From CAZBGL01 sp964491375 (GTDB lineage: Bacteria; Desulfobacterota; Deferrisomatia; Deferrisomatales; Deferrisomataceae), in assembly GCA_964491375.1 (NCBI GenBank), contig CAZBGL010000108.1, positions 1-7,865 on the forward strand: 7,865 nucleotides of DNA, written 5' to 3'. A program made the position numbers and the translations under genes. How positions within the stretch are numbered: the first letter of the stretch is position 1; each line of letters begins with the position of its first letter. This document shows, in pieces, positions 1 to 5,643 of the stretch. The notes beneath the pieces were generated by a model. It saw only the letters and a program-made list of their open reading frames with translations. It was not told the DNA's origin and did no database searches.

Positions 1-74
1 TCCTGGGCCAGGGGCAGGGCTTGGTCGCTCCCTTCAAGCTCCCGCCGCCCGAAGCGCGCCCGCAGCGAACCCAC
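1..74 (-). CDS. Start of an unidentified gene downstream of the sensor kinase (partial, runs off left edge)
   Basis: Only the first 24 codons are in the window. The reading starts at a GTG at 74-72 and begins (M)GSLRARFGRREL, staying open to the edge. The start is supported by a strong Shine-Dalgarno, GAAGGAGG at 89-82 on the minus strand, lying inside the last codons of the kinase gene with a 7-nt spacer to the GTG. Most third codon positions are G or C, as in the neighbouring genes. The gap to the kinase stop is only 3 nt, so the two are almost certainly co-transcribed and this protein is a candidate functional partner of the kinase. An ATG that overlaps the kinase stop in another frame has no spacer to the Shine-Dalgarno and ends after 15 codons, so it was not chosen. 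The visible residues are too few to assign a family. Confidence 0.62.
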   Translation of the reverse strand, partial: MGSLRARFGRRELEGSDQALPLAQ

Positions 75-77
75 GCT

Positions 78-1658
78 TCATCCTCCTTCGGGCCCGAGCA
101 CCCCCCTGAGCACTCCCACGAACTCCTCCTTCTGGACCGGCTTGACCAAATGGGCGTCGGCTCCCATGCGCAGGGCGCGCTCCCGCCGGTCCACGCACGA
201 CACCACGATCACCGGGATCGAGCGGGTGGCCGGATCGGTCTTCAGGTGCTCCAGGAACTCCCATCCGTCCACCCGGGGCATGAGCAGGTCCAGGGTGACG
301 GCGTCGGGCCGGAGGTTCCGGACCAGCTCCAGGCCCTCGGCGCCGTCCGCTGCCAGCACCGGCTCCATGCCCTCGGTCTCGAGAATCTTCCGGAGCAGCT
401 CCCGGGAACTGGGGTCGTCCTCCACCACCACGACCCGGGGGCGCTGTGGGGCATCGCCGCCGCCGGACCGTCGCTCGTGCCCTCCCCCCTCGGGAATCCA
501 GAACCAGAAGCGGCTTCCCCGGCCCGGGCGGCTCTCCAGCCCCATCCGTCCGCCGAGCAACTCCACCAAGGTGCGGCTCAACGCCAGTCCCAGGCCCGTG
601 CCCCGGTGGCCCCGGGCGTGGGACGGATCCACCTGGAAGAACTTGGAAAAGATCCGCTCCTGATCCTCGGGCCGGATCCCGATGCCCGTGTCCCGAACCT
701 CAAACCGGAGCCCTCCCTCCGAGCGCTCCACCCGGCACTCCACCTCACCCTCGTCGGTGAACTTCACGGCATTCGCCAGGAGGTTGATGAGGACCTGCTT
801 GACCTTGTCCGGGTCGGACCGGAACGCGGACAGGTCCTCCGGCACGCAGGTGTGCAAGTCCAGCCGCTTCCGATAGGCGAGCGGCACCACGGTGTCCACG
901 GCCTCGGCCACCAGGGCCCTCACGTCGAACGGCCGCACATCCACCTCCATGCGGCCGGCCTCGATCTTGGTCATCTCCAGGATGTTGTTGATCAACTTCA
1001 GCAGGTACCGGGCCGACGCCAGGATCCGCTGAAGATCCTGCCGCTGCTCCTCGGTCAGCGGGCCGTCGATCCCGTCGAGCAGCAACTCCGCATACCCGAT
1101 CACCGAGTTGAGCGGGCTGCGCAGCTCGTGGCTCATGTTGGCGAAGAACTGGCTCTTGATGCGGGCCGCCTCTTCCACCTCCCGGTACTGTTCCTGCAGG
1201 CGGCGGTGCGCCTCGGCGAGCTCCTCGGACTTGGCACGGATCTCCTCCAGGTGGAGCTGCTGGTACGTGTCGCTGAACCGCTGGATTGCCTCGTCCACCA
1301 CCCGGTCGAGCCGCCGGAGCGCTCGGTCCATCTGGTCGCCCGACAGGGCCTCGGTGAGAAACGGGTGGCAGATCTCCCGAAACAGGGCGAACGCCCGCTG
1401 GACCTCGGACAGGGGGAACCGCATGGCGAACCGGTGTTCGGCGATGTCCGCCACGAACGCGTCCATGGGCCCCCAGTCGTCCGCGCACACCACGGCCAGA
1501 TAGGCCGCCACGGCCCGGGCCGTGGTGCGCGCGATCTCTTCAGAGGGACGTGTGGCGTAATGGGGCCCCGCCTTGGGCAACTCCCGTTGGTAGGCGGCCA
1601 GAATCTCCTGGCGGCGCCCGCTCAGGATCCGGCAGAGGACGTCGTGTTTCGATGTCAT
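78..1658 (-). CDS. Soluble hybrid histidine kinase: RsbRD-like sensor, HisKA, HATPase_c, receiver
   Basis: A 526-residue cytoplasmic sensor kinase with no signal peptide or membrane segment. Residues about 10-130 form an all-helical domain resembling the RsbRD N-terminal sensor family, often found in stress-sensing regulators. Residues about 131-166 are a charged coiled coil. The HisKA dimerisation domain has the phospho-acceptor His177 in SHELRSPLN. The ATPase domain shows the N-box (Asn292, Asn296 in NLLANAVKF), the G1 box DTGIG from Asp323 and the G2 box GTGLGL at 353-358. A linker leads to a C-terminal receiver with acidic pocket Glu413/Asp414/Asp415, phospho-acceptor Asp457 (TLDLLMP), Ser487 and Lys506 (VKP). 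All catalytic residues are present. There is no output domain, so phosphate presumably passes to a separate Hpt or regulator, or the receiver tunes the kinase. An in-frame GTG at 1715 would add 19 residues. I chose the ATG at 1658 because residues before it look unlike the family and a candidate promoter overlaps that stretch. Only a weak Shine-Dalgarno (GAGAG) precedes it. Confidence 0.93.
   Translation of the reverse strand: MTSKHDVLCRILSGRRQEILAAYQRELPKAGPHYATRPSEEIARTTARAVAAYLAVVCADDWGPMDAFVADIAEHRFAMRFPLSEVQRAFALFREICHPFLTEALSGDQMDRALRRLDRVVDEAIQRFSDTYQQLHLEEIRAKSEELAEAHRRLQEQYREVEEAARIKSQFFANMSHELRSPLNSVIGYAELLLDGIDGPLTEEQRQDLQRILASARYLLKLINNILEMTKIEAGRMEVDVRPFDVRALVAEAVDTVVPLAYRKRLDLHTCVPEDLSAFRSDPDKVKQVLINLLANAVKFTDEGEVECRVERSEGGLRFEVRDTGIGIRPEDQERIFSKFFQVDPSHARGHRGTGLGLALSRTLVELLGGRMGLESRPGRGSRFWFWIPEGGGHERRSGGGDAPQRPRVVVVEDDPSSRELLRKILETEGMEPVLAADGAEGLELVRNLRPDAVTLDLLMPRVDGWEFLEHLKTDPATRSIPVIVVSCVDRRERALRMGADAHLVKPVQKEEFVGVLRGVLGPEGG
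82..89 (-). promoter_or_regulatory. Ribosome binding site of the left-edge partial gene
   Basis: GAAGGAGG on the minus strand, 7 nt before the GTG at 74. It is embedded in the final codons of the kinase gene. It decides the start of the left-edge gene and implies translational coupling. Confidence 0.65.
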
Positions 1659-1705
1659 GATGCTCTCGTTCCCGGGGTCTCCCGCCACACCGCGGATCCC
1701 CAAAA

Positions 1706-1734
1706 CTAGTAGCACGGCCCTTCCCGGCCGGCAA
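1706..1734 (-). promoter_or_regulatory. Candidate sigma70-type promoter for the hybrid kinase gene
   Basis: On the minus strand TTGCCG (1734-1729) and TACTAG (1711-1706) are separated by exactly 17 bp. They match the -35 consensus at 4 of 6 bases and the -10 consensus at 3 of 6. The -10 lies in the AT-rich patch 1701-1711, which is rare in this GC-rich window. Transcription would begin near 1699, giving a leader of about 41 nt to the ATG at 1658. It rests on weak consensus matches only. Confidence 0.33.
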
Positions 1735-1760
1735 CGCGCTTCCTGCAGCCCTCAACCGTC

Positions 1761-1769
1761 TGGTATCCT
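1761..1769 (+). promoter_or_regulatory. Candidate extended -10 promoter element for trmH
   Basis: TGGTATCCT fits an extended -10 (TGn plus a hexamer matching TATAAT at 4 of 6 positions). No good -35 is visible at 16-18 bp spacing, which an extended -10 can tolerate. The element ends 6 nt before the trmH ATG, so the start of transcription would fall at or next to the start codon, implying a leaderless mRNA. Confidence 0.3.
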
Positions 1770-1775
1770 CGTCCC

Positions 1776-2426
1776 ATGACGGAGCGGCATTTGGAGGAAA
1801 TGATCCGCCGGGCCCTCCGGCCCGAGCGGTGGGCCAAGATCGAGCGGGCCCTCCACAACCGGCTCGGCGCGGTGCGCGTGGTGGTGGAGAACCTCCACCA
1901 CGCCCACAACCTGAGCGCGGTGATGCGCACCTGCGAGGCCCTGGGCGTGCAGCACGTGCATGTCGTGGACGAGGCCGAGCACTGCAAGCTCAGCCGGCGC
2001 ATCACCATGGGGGCCCACAAGTGGCTCACGGTGCACCGCCACGCCCGGTTCTCGGATTGTGCGGCGGCGCTCCGGGCAAGGGGGTTTCACCTGTACGCCG
2101 CCATGCTGGACCCCGGGGCCCTCTCGCTGGAGGAGATCCCGGTGGACCGACCTGTGGCTCTGGTGCTGGGGAACGAAAAGGAAGGAGTATGCCCCGAGAC
2201 CCGTGGACTCTGCGACGGGGCCTACTTCATTCCCATGTACGGGTTCGTGCAGAGCTACAACGTGTCGGTGGCCGCGGCCATCAGCCTCTACAGCCTCACC
2301 CGGAGGGTCCGGCAGGAACGGCCCGACCGCGGACTGCTTTCCGCCGAAGAGCGGGCAGAAGTGCTCCGGTCGTGGATGCCCAAGAGCCTCCGGTTCGGCA
2401 GAAGGCTCCTGCGCACCTCCGGATAG
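1776..2426 (+). CDS. trmH: TrmH-type tRNA (guanosine-18-2'-O)-methyltransferase
   Basis: This SPOUT-superfamily (SpoU) enzyme, 216 residues, transfers a methyl group from S-adenosylmethionine to the 2'-OH of G18 in the tRNA D-loop. All three SpoU motifs are present. Motif 1 is VVVENLHHAHNLSAVMRT (35-52), with Asn45 and the catalytic-type Arg51. Motif 2 is LVLGNEKEGV (129-138), with Glu134. Motif 3 is IPMYGFVQSYNVSVAAA (152-168), with Asn162, which forms the trefoil-knot cofactor site. The C-terminal tail (about 190-206, EERAEVLRSWMPK) resembles that of Thermus TrmH. Length is between the Thermus (about 194) and E. coli (229) proteins. No Shine-Dalgarno precedes the ATG at 1776. An ATG at 1800 has GGAGG only 2 nt upstream, which is too close to be convincing, so I kept the first. 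Motif 3 has Tyr161 where E. coli and Thermus have Leu. The gene stands alone, divergent from the kinase and convergent with the amidohydrolase. The related 23S rRNA methylase RlmB is less likely because the tRNA-type motif 1 spacing and C-terminus are seen. Confidence 0.93.
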   Translation: MTERHLEEMIRRALRPERWAKIERALHNRLGAVRVVVENLHHAHNLSAVMRTCEALGVQHVHVVDEAEHCKLSRRITMGAHKWLTVHRHARFSDCAAALRARGFHLYAAMLDPGALSLEEIPVDRPVALVLGNEKEGVCPETRGLCDGAYFIPMYGFVQSYNVSVAAAISLYSLTRRVRQERPDRGLLSAEERAEVLRSWMPKSLRFGRRLLRTSG

Positions 2427-2440
2427 CGCGGGGCCGGTCG

Positions 2441-2492
2441 CCTCCCGGCGCACCACCACCCCGGAGAAGCCGTTGCCGAAGCGTCCGGGAGG
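2441..2492. repeat. 8-bp inverted repeat in the convergent gap (possible bidirectional terminator)
   Basis: CCTCCCGG at 2441-2448 is the exact reverse complement of CCGGGAGG at 2485-2492, with 36 bases between them. A shorter alternative pairing, CCGGA (2461-2465) with TCCGG (2484-2488), lies within. The position, between the ends of trmH and the amidohydrolase gene, is where a shared terminator would sit. Neither strand has a T-tract after the stem, so this is not a classical intrinsic terminator. GC-rich repeats of this size can arise by chance here. The rest of 2427-2537 shows nothing recognisable. Confidence 0.3.
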
Positions 2493-2537
2493 GAGCCACC
2501 CCCCGACCCGGCCGGCCCGGCGCGCAGCCCTCAGCCG

Positions 2538-3731
2538 CTAGCCGTGGCCCAACAGGGCGGCTGCCGAGGCCAGGAGCACCATCACTCCGATGGGCAGGCA
2601 CTTCTCGTCCAGTTCGAAGCGAGGGCTGTGCAGGGGTTCCGCGCGGGAGGGATCGGTCGCGGCCCCGAGCTGCACGTAGCACCCTGGAATCCGGGCGAGG
2701 ATCATGCCCATGTCCTCGGCCCCCAGGGTGCGGTGGGCCGGGCGCACGGCCTCCGGCCCCAGCAGGGCGGCCGCGGCCTCCCGCACCCGGGCCGTCGCCC
2801 CCGGGTCGTTCCGGGTCACGGGGTAGTGCTCCTCCAGGTCCATGGAGAACCCTCCCCCGTGCCCGCGGGCGATGGCCTCGCCCAGCCGCCGGATGCCTCC
2901 CAGGATCTCCTGGCGCACCGCCGGGTCGAACGCCCGCACCGTGGCCAGCAGTTCCACGGACTCGGGGATCACGTTGGCCGCGCTTCCGCCCCGCACGGCG
3001 CCCACGGTGAGCACCGCGGGTTCGGCAGGGTCCACCTTCCGGCTCACCAGGGTCTGGAACGACAGGATCCCCTCGGCGGACATGACCACCGGATCCACGC
3101 AGGCGTGGGGAAACGCGCCGTGCCCCCCTTGGCCGCGGAACACCAGCCTCAGGCGGTCCATGCTGGCCATGATGGGCCCTTCCGAGATCCCCACCGTGCC
3201 GGTGGGAAGTCCGGTCCACACGTGCAGGGCCACGGCCGCATCAGCCGGGAACGCCTCCAGGAACCCCTCGCCCAGGATCGCCGCTGCCCCGCCGTGCCCT
3301 TCTTCAGCCGGCTGGAACAGGAGCACCACCCGGCCGTCCACGGCCACGTCCCCGGCGGCCAGGGCGTCGGCCGCCGCGAGCAGCATGGCGGTGTGTGCAT
3401 CGTGGCCGCAGGCGTGCATGAACCCCGGGCGCCGGGAGCGGTACGGAAGACCGGTCTGCTCCTCCACGGGCAGGGCGTCCAGGTCCGCCCTCAAGAGCAC
3501 CGACCGGTCCCCCTCCCCCAACACGGCGACTCCACCGGTCCCCCAGCGGAACCGGTGGAAGGGGATGCCCCGTTCCCTGAGGAACCCCTGGACGTACCGG
3601 GTGGTCTCGTGTTCCTCGAACGCGGGTTCTGGAACGCGGTGCAGCTCCCGGCGCAGGCGCACCGCCAGGTCGGCCCGGGCGGCCGCAGCCTCGCACGCGG
3701 CCCGGATCGTCGCCTCCGGGAGCACCGGCAC
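2538..3731 (-). CDS. M20D-family metal-dependent amidohydrolase (IAA-amino acid/hippurate/N-acyl hydrolase type)
   Basis: A 397-residue di-metal amidohydrolase that would hydrolyse an amide bond of an N-acyl amino acid or similar substrate in the cytoplasm (no signal peptide). The M20D signature is complete: ACGHDAHT with metal ligands Cys108 and His110, QPAEEG with general base Glu143 and ligand Glu144, His170 in ALHVW, and His368 in LHSPRF. Residues about 185-300 form the inserted dimerisation (lid) domain with GQGGHGAFPH. Length is normal. Known family members include hippurate hydrolase, IAA-amino acid hydrolase and N-acetyldiaminopimelate deacetylase. The sequence does not distinguish the substrate. 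Start: GTG at 3731, 8 nt after AGGGGG (3745-3740), which overlaps the TAG stop of the thioesterase gene. A GTG two codons later is too far from it. It is the last gene of the minus-strand operon, 12 nt behind the thioesterase. Confidence 0.92.
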   Translation of the reverse strand: MPVLPEATIRAACEAAAARADLAVRLRRELHRVPEPAFEEHETTRYVQGFLRERGIPFHRFRWGTGGVAVLGEGDRSVLLRADLDALPVEEQTGLPYRSRRPGFMHACGHDAHTAMLLAAADALAAGDVAVDGRVVLLFQPAEEGHGGAAAILGEGFLEAFPADAAVALHVWTGLPTGTVGISEGPIMASMDRLRLVFRGQGGHGAFPHACVDPVVMSAEGILSFQTLVSRKVDPAEPAVLTVGAVRGGSAANVIPESVELLATVRAFDPAVRQEILGGIRRLGEAIARGHGGGFSMDLEEHYPVTRNDPGATARVREAAAALLGPEAVRPAHRTLGAEDMGMILARIPGCYVQLGAATDPSRAEPLHSPRFELDEKCLPIGVMVLLASAAALLGHG

Positions 3732-3743
3732 GGGCGTCGCCCC

Positions 3744-4202
3744 CTACCCGGAGCCGCGCCGGGCGGAGCGGAGGAACACCATCTCCGTCAGGCGAAGCAC
3801 CTCGGTGTCTGCCTGCCGCACCTCCACGGCGATGCGCGCGATCCGTCCCTGGGTGTCCACCACGTGGGCACGGGCCGTGGTCTCGGCCGACGGGGCCGCG
3901 CCCTTCAAGAAGTGGATCTCACAACTGAGGGGAAGGCCCACGTAGCCCAGGGAGTTGGCTGCGGCGGCCATGGCCTGCTCCGCCAGGGTGAACAGGGCGC
4001 CGGTGTGGACGTATCCCAGGAAGTTCGGAAGGAGTTCGCCGGGGATCATGCGGGCCACAGCCTTTCCGGGCTCCAGGGCCTCGAACCGGATGCCCAGGGC
4101 CGAGGCCAGGGGCGATGCCTCCAAGGCCTGACGTAGGGCTCCCAGATCCTCTTCGCCGATCGCCCGAATCACCTGTTCGGGCCCCACATTGGACCTGCTC
4201 AT
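3744..4202 (-). CDS. PaaI-like hotdog-fold acyl-CoA thioesterase
   Basis: A 152-residue single hotdog domain expected to hydrolyse acyl- or aryl-CoA thioesters in the cytoplasm as a homotetramer, as known for the PaaI/YdiI family. The family signature runs from Asn60 through GYVHTGALFTLAEQAM to about residue 86. His66 and Gly68 lie before the central helix, and Glu75 sits where PaaI has its catalytic acid. The later strands VVDTQGRIARIAVEVRQ (114-130) fit the hotdog core. Family proteins usually have HGG where this has HTG. An in-frame upstream ATG (4235) would add 11 residues, but AAGGAGG before the ATG at 4202 settles the start. The N-terminal 25 residues are an extra helix before the conserved domain. 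It lies 33 nt after lpxK and 12 nt before the amidohydrolase. The substrate is unknown. A role in fatty-acyl or aromatic-acid metabolism rather than in lipid A synthesis itself is quite possible. Confidence 0.88.
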   Translation of the reverse strand: MSRSNVGPEQVIRAIGEEDLGALRQALEASPLASALGIRFEALEPGKAVARMIPGELLPNFLGYVHTGALFTLAEQAMAAAANSLGYVGLPLSCEIHFLKGAAPSAETTARAHVVDTQGRIARIAVEVRQADTEVLRLTEMVFLRSARRGSG

Positions 4203-4207
4203 GAAGA

Positions 4208-4217
4208 CGCCTCCTTT
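4208..4217 (-). promoter_or_regulatory. Strong Shine-Dalgarno of the thioesterase gene
   Basis: AAAGGAGGCG on the minus strand, with the AGGAGG core (4215-4210) 7 nt before the ATG at 4202. It fixes this start over the in-frame ATG at 4235. It is the best ribosome site in the operon, so this gene may be translated independently of lpxK. Confidence 0.75.
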
Positions 4218-4235
4218 CCCATCGGGTGCCCCCAT

Positions 4236-5363
4236 TCACACCCGTCCGCTATCGTCGCTGCATGGGGCGAGACACCTCTGGAGCGCCGCTTCGAGCACGC
4301 CCTCCGGACGGAGCTCCAGTTCGATCCGCAGGGCGAGCCACGGAATGCCCGGGGGCAGTTCCTGCGGGAGCCGCACCAGGTCCTTTTCCGTGGTCACCAG
4401 AGCGCTGGCGTTGACCAGGCGGCCCCATTCCGCGAGCCGGTCCAGGTCCTCGGCCGTGAACCGGTGGTGGTCCGGGAACGGCACGGAGTCCACCACCCGG
4501 AGGCCCAGGGCCTCGAGGTCCTCGAAGAACGCGGGGGGGTTCCCGATCCCCGCAAACGCCAGGACCTTCTCGCCCTCGAGCGCCCCGATCTCGAGCATAC
4601 CCTCTCCGCCGGGCGCGATCCACCCGACAGCCCGGTGCACGGCCGTGAGCACGGGTACGCCCGGCGCGAACCGGTCCACAGTTTCCCGCAGGGCGGCGAT
4701 CCGGTTCTCCGGAAGCCCCCGGGTGCGCGTGAGCACCACGAGCCCGGCGTCGGCCAGGGCCCGAAGGTCCTCCCTGAGGAGCCCCCGGGGCAGGCATGCG
4801 CCGTTGCCGAACGGGTTGCGGGCGTCGATGGTCACCACGTCCAGGTCCCGGGCGAGCCGGAGGTGCTGGAACCCGTCGTCCAACACCAGCGCGTCCGCGC
4901 CGAGATCCTGTACGGCCCGCCGGGCCGCCTGCCGCCGGTCGCGCCCCACGAGGACGGGCACCCCCGGAAGCCGCCGGGCCAGGAGCACGGGTTCGTCCCC
5001 CGCCGCGGTCCAGTCCGCGAGCACCCGCCGGCCGTCGCCCACCACGGCTCCGGTGCGGGAGGCGCTGCCCCCGTAACCGCGGCTCAGCACCGCGGGGCGC
5101 CGGCCCATGGTCTGGAGCACGCGGCAGATTCTTTCCACGCACGGCGTCTTGCCGGTGCCGCCCAGGGTGATGTTGCCCACCGACACCACGGGCACCCCCG
5201 GGTGTTCCGACCGGAGCCACCCCCGCCGGTACGCCCACCGCCTGAGCGCCTGGGCCTGGCCGTAGGCCCAGCCCGCCCCCGACAGGGGCGCTGCCAGAAG
5301 GCGCGACACCGTGCCCACGGCGGGCCGCGAGAGGATGTCTTTCACCCAGAAGTAAAGCCCCAC
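4236..5363 (-). CDS. lpxK: Tetraacyldisaccharide 4'-kinase
   Basis: LpxK uses ATP to phosphorylate the 4'-position of the tetraacyldisaccharide 1-phosphate, giving lipid IVA, at the cytoplasmic face of the inner membrane. The 375-residue protein has the LpxK P-loop SVGNITLGGTGKTP (61-74, Lys72/Thr73), SRGYGG (94-99), GDEP (122-125), the Walker-B-like LDDGFQHLRL (161-170), NPFGNG (183-188), AGIGNP (271-276), the DHH motif (298-300) followed by Arg-Phe, and TTEKD (324-328). The N-terminal 50 residues include the amphipathic/membrane-docking segment usual in the family. The frame is open to a GTG at 5429, but the residues there do not fit. The GTG at 5363 has GGAAGAGG just upstream and gives the usual spacing to the P-loop. 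It is separated from waaA by 260 bp, unlike the other tight junctions, and could have its own promoter or leader. Confidence 0.95.
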   Translation of the reverse strand: MGLYFWVKDILSRPAVGTVSRLLAAPLSGAGWAYGQAQALRRWAYRRGWLRSEHPGVPVVSVGNITLGGTGKTPCVERICRVLQTMGRRPAVLSRGYGGSASRTGAVVGDGRRVLADWTAAGDEPVLLARRLPGVPVLVGRDRRQAARRAVQDLGADALVLDDGFQHLRLARDLDVVTIDARNPFGNGACLPRGLLREDLRALADAGLVVLTRTRGLPENRIAALRETVDRFAPGVPVLTAVHRAVGWIAPGGEGMLEIGALEGEKVLAFAGIGNPPAFFEDLEALGLRVVDSVPFPDHHRFTAEDLDRLAEWGRLVNASALVTTEKDLVRLPQELPPGIPWLALRIELELRPEGVLEAALQRCLAPCSDDSGRV

Positions 5364-5622
5364 GTTCCTCTTCCGACCGGTGGAAAGGGTCCAGTGCCGG
5401 CTGTCGTGAGACGGACAGAATGCCAGCACGCTCGAACGTCAGAAGGCTCTTGGCTCGATCCCCCTTTCCGCCCCGGGGAGGGGATGCTGCCTTCGGCCCC
5501 TCGACCGAGACCCGGGAACCCCCTTCCCGCGGTTCGCCCCTCGGCCTTCCAGAGGCACGGCGCCTCGGCACACGGACCGCTGGCGTTTCGAGTCGCGGCC
5601 GGGAAACCTCCCCTGATCGGGA
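5364..5622 (-). other. Non-coding gap within the lipid A operon with three short hairpins
   Basis: I see no credible coding sequence here. Three inverted repeats occur close together: GAGGGG/CCCCTC (5478-5483 with 5497-5502), CGGGAA/TTCCCG around a five-base homopolymer loop (5513-5518 with 5524-5529), and GAGGC/GCCTC (5552-5556 with 5562-5566). None is followed by a T-tract on the minus strand, and no clear -10/-35 pair was found. The gap may be an lpxK leader, a partial attenuator or simply spacer. Short GC stems are common by chance at this base composition. Confidence 0.35.
5367..5374 (-). promoter_or_regulatory. Ribosome binding site supporting the lpxK GTG start
   Basis: GGAAGAGG on the minus strand. 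Its GGAAG part is 6 nt, and its AGAGG part 3 nt, before the GTG at 5363. It favours this start over the in-frame GTGs at 5429 and 5345, neither of which has comparable complementarity at the right distance. Confidence 0.5.
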
Positions 5623-5643
5623 CTCAGAGTTCAGAGGACAGAG
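5623..5643. repeat. Three tandem heptads (NNCAGAG) across the waaA stop codon
   Basis: On the plus strand CTCAGAG, TTCAGAG and GACAGAG follow one another without gaps, which reads CTCTGNN three times on the minus strand. The waaA stop codon (5624-5626) lies inside the last unit on that strand, so the repeat encodes the final residues of WaaA. Only five of seven positions are constant and there are only three units. Confidence 0.45.

Noticed and set aside
34..80. ATG overlapping the kinase stop codon (ATGA) as the start of the next gene
   Set aside because: It ends after 15 codons and has no spacer to the Shine-Dalgarno. The GTG at 74, in another frame, has 7-nt spacing and stays open to the edge.
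21..1709. Long open frame on the plus strand opposite the hybrid kinase gene
   Set aside because: It is antisense to a gene with all kinase motifs. Its Pro/His/Arg-rich translation has no recognisable domain, as expected from antisense frames in GC-rich DNA.
2427..2537. Readthrough of the amidohydrolase TAG, which stays open and reads protein-like for about 35 codons
   Set aside because: The amidohydrolase already has full family length before the TAG, and the extension runs into antisense of trmH. Nothing suggests recoding.
2544..4136. Long plus-strand open frame opposite the amidohydrolase and thioesterase genes
   Set aside because: The opposite strand carries two clear enzymes with intact active-site motifs. 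The plus-strand translation is His/Gly/Pro-rich and spans both genes and their junction, which marks it as a composition artefact.
5364..5429. Longer lpxK starting at the GTG at 5429
   Set aside because: The 22 extra residues do not look like an LpxK N-terminus, and the GTG at 5363 has a ribosome site and gives the usual distance to the P-loop.
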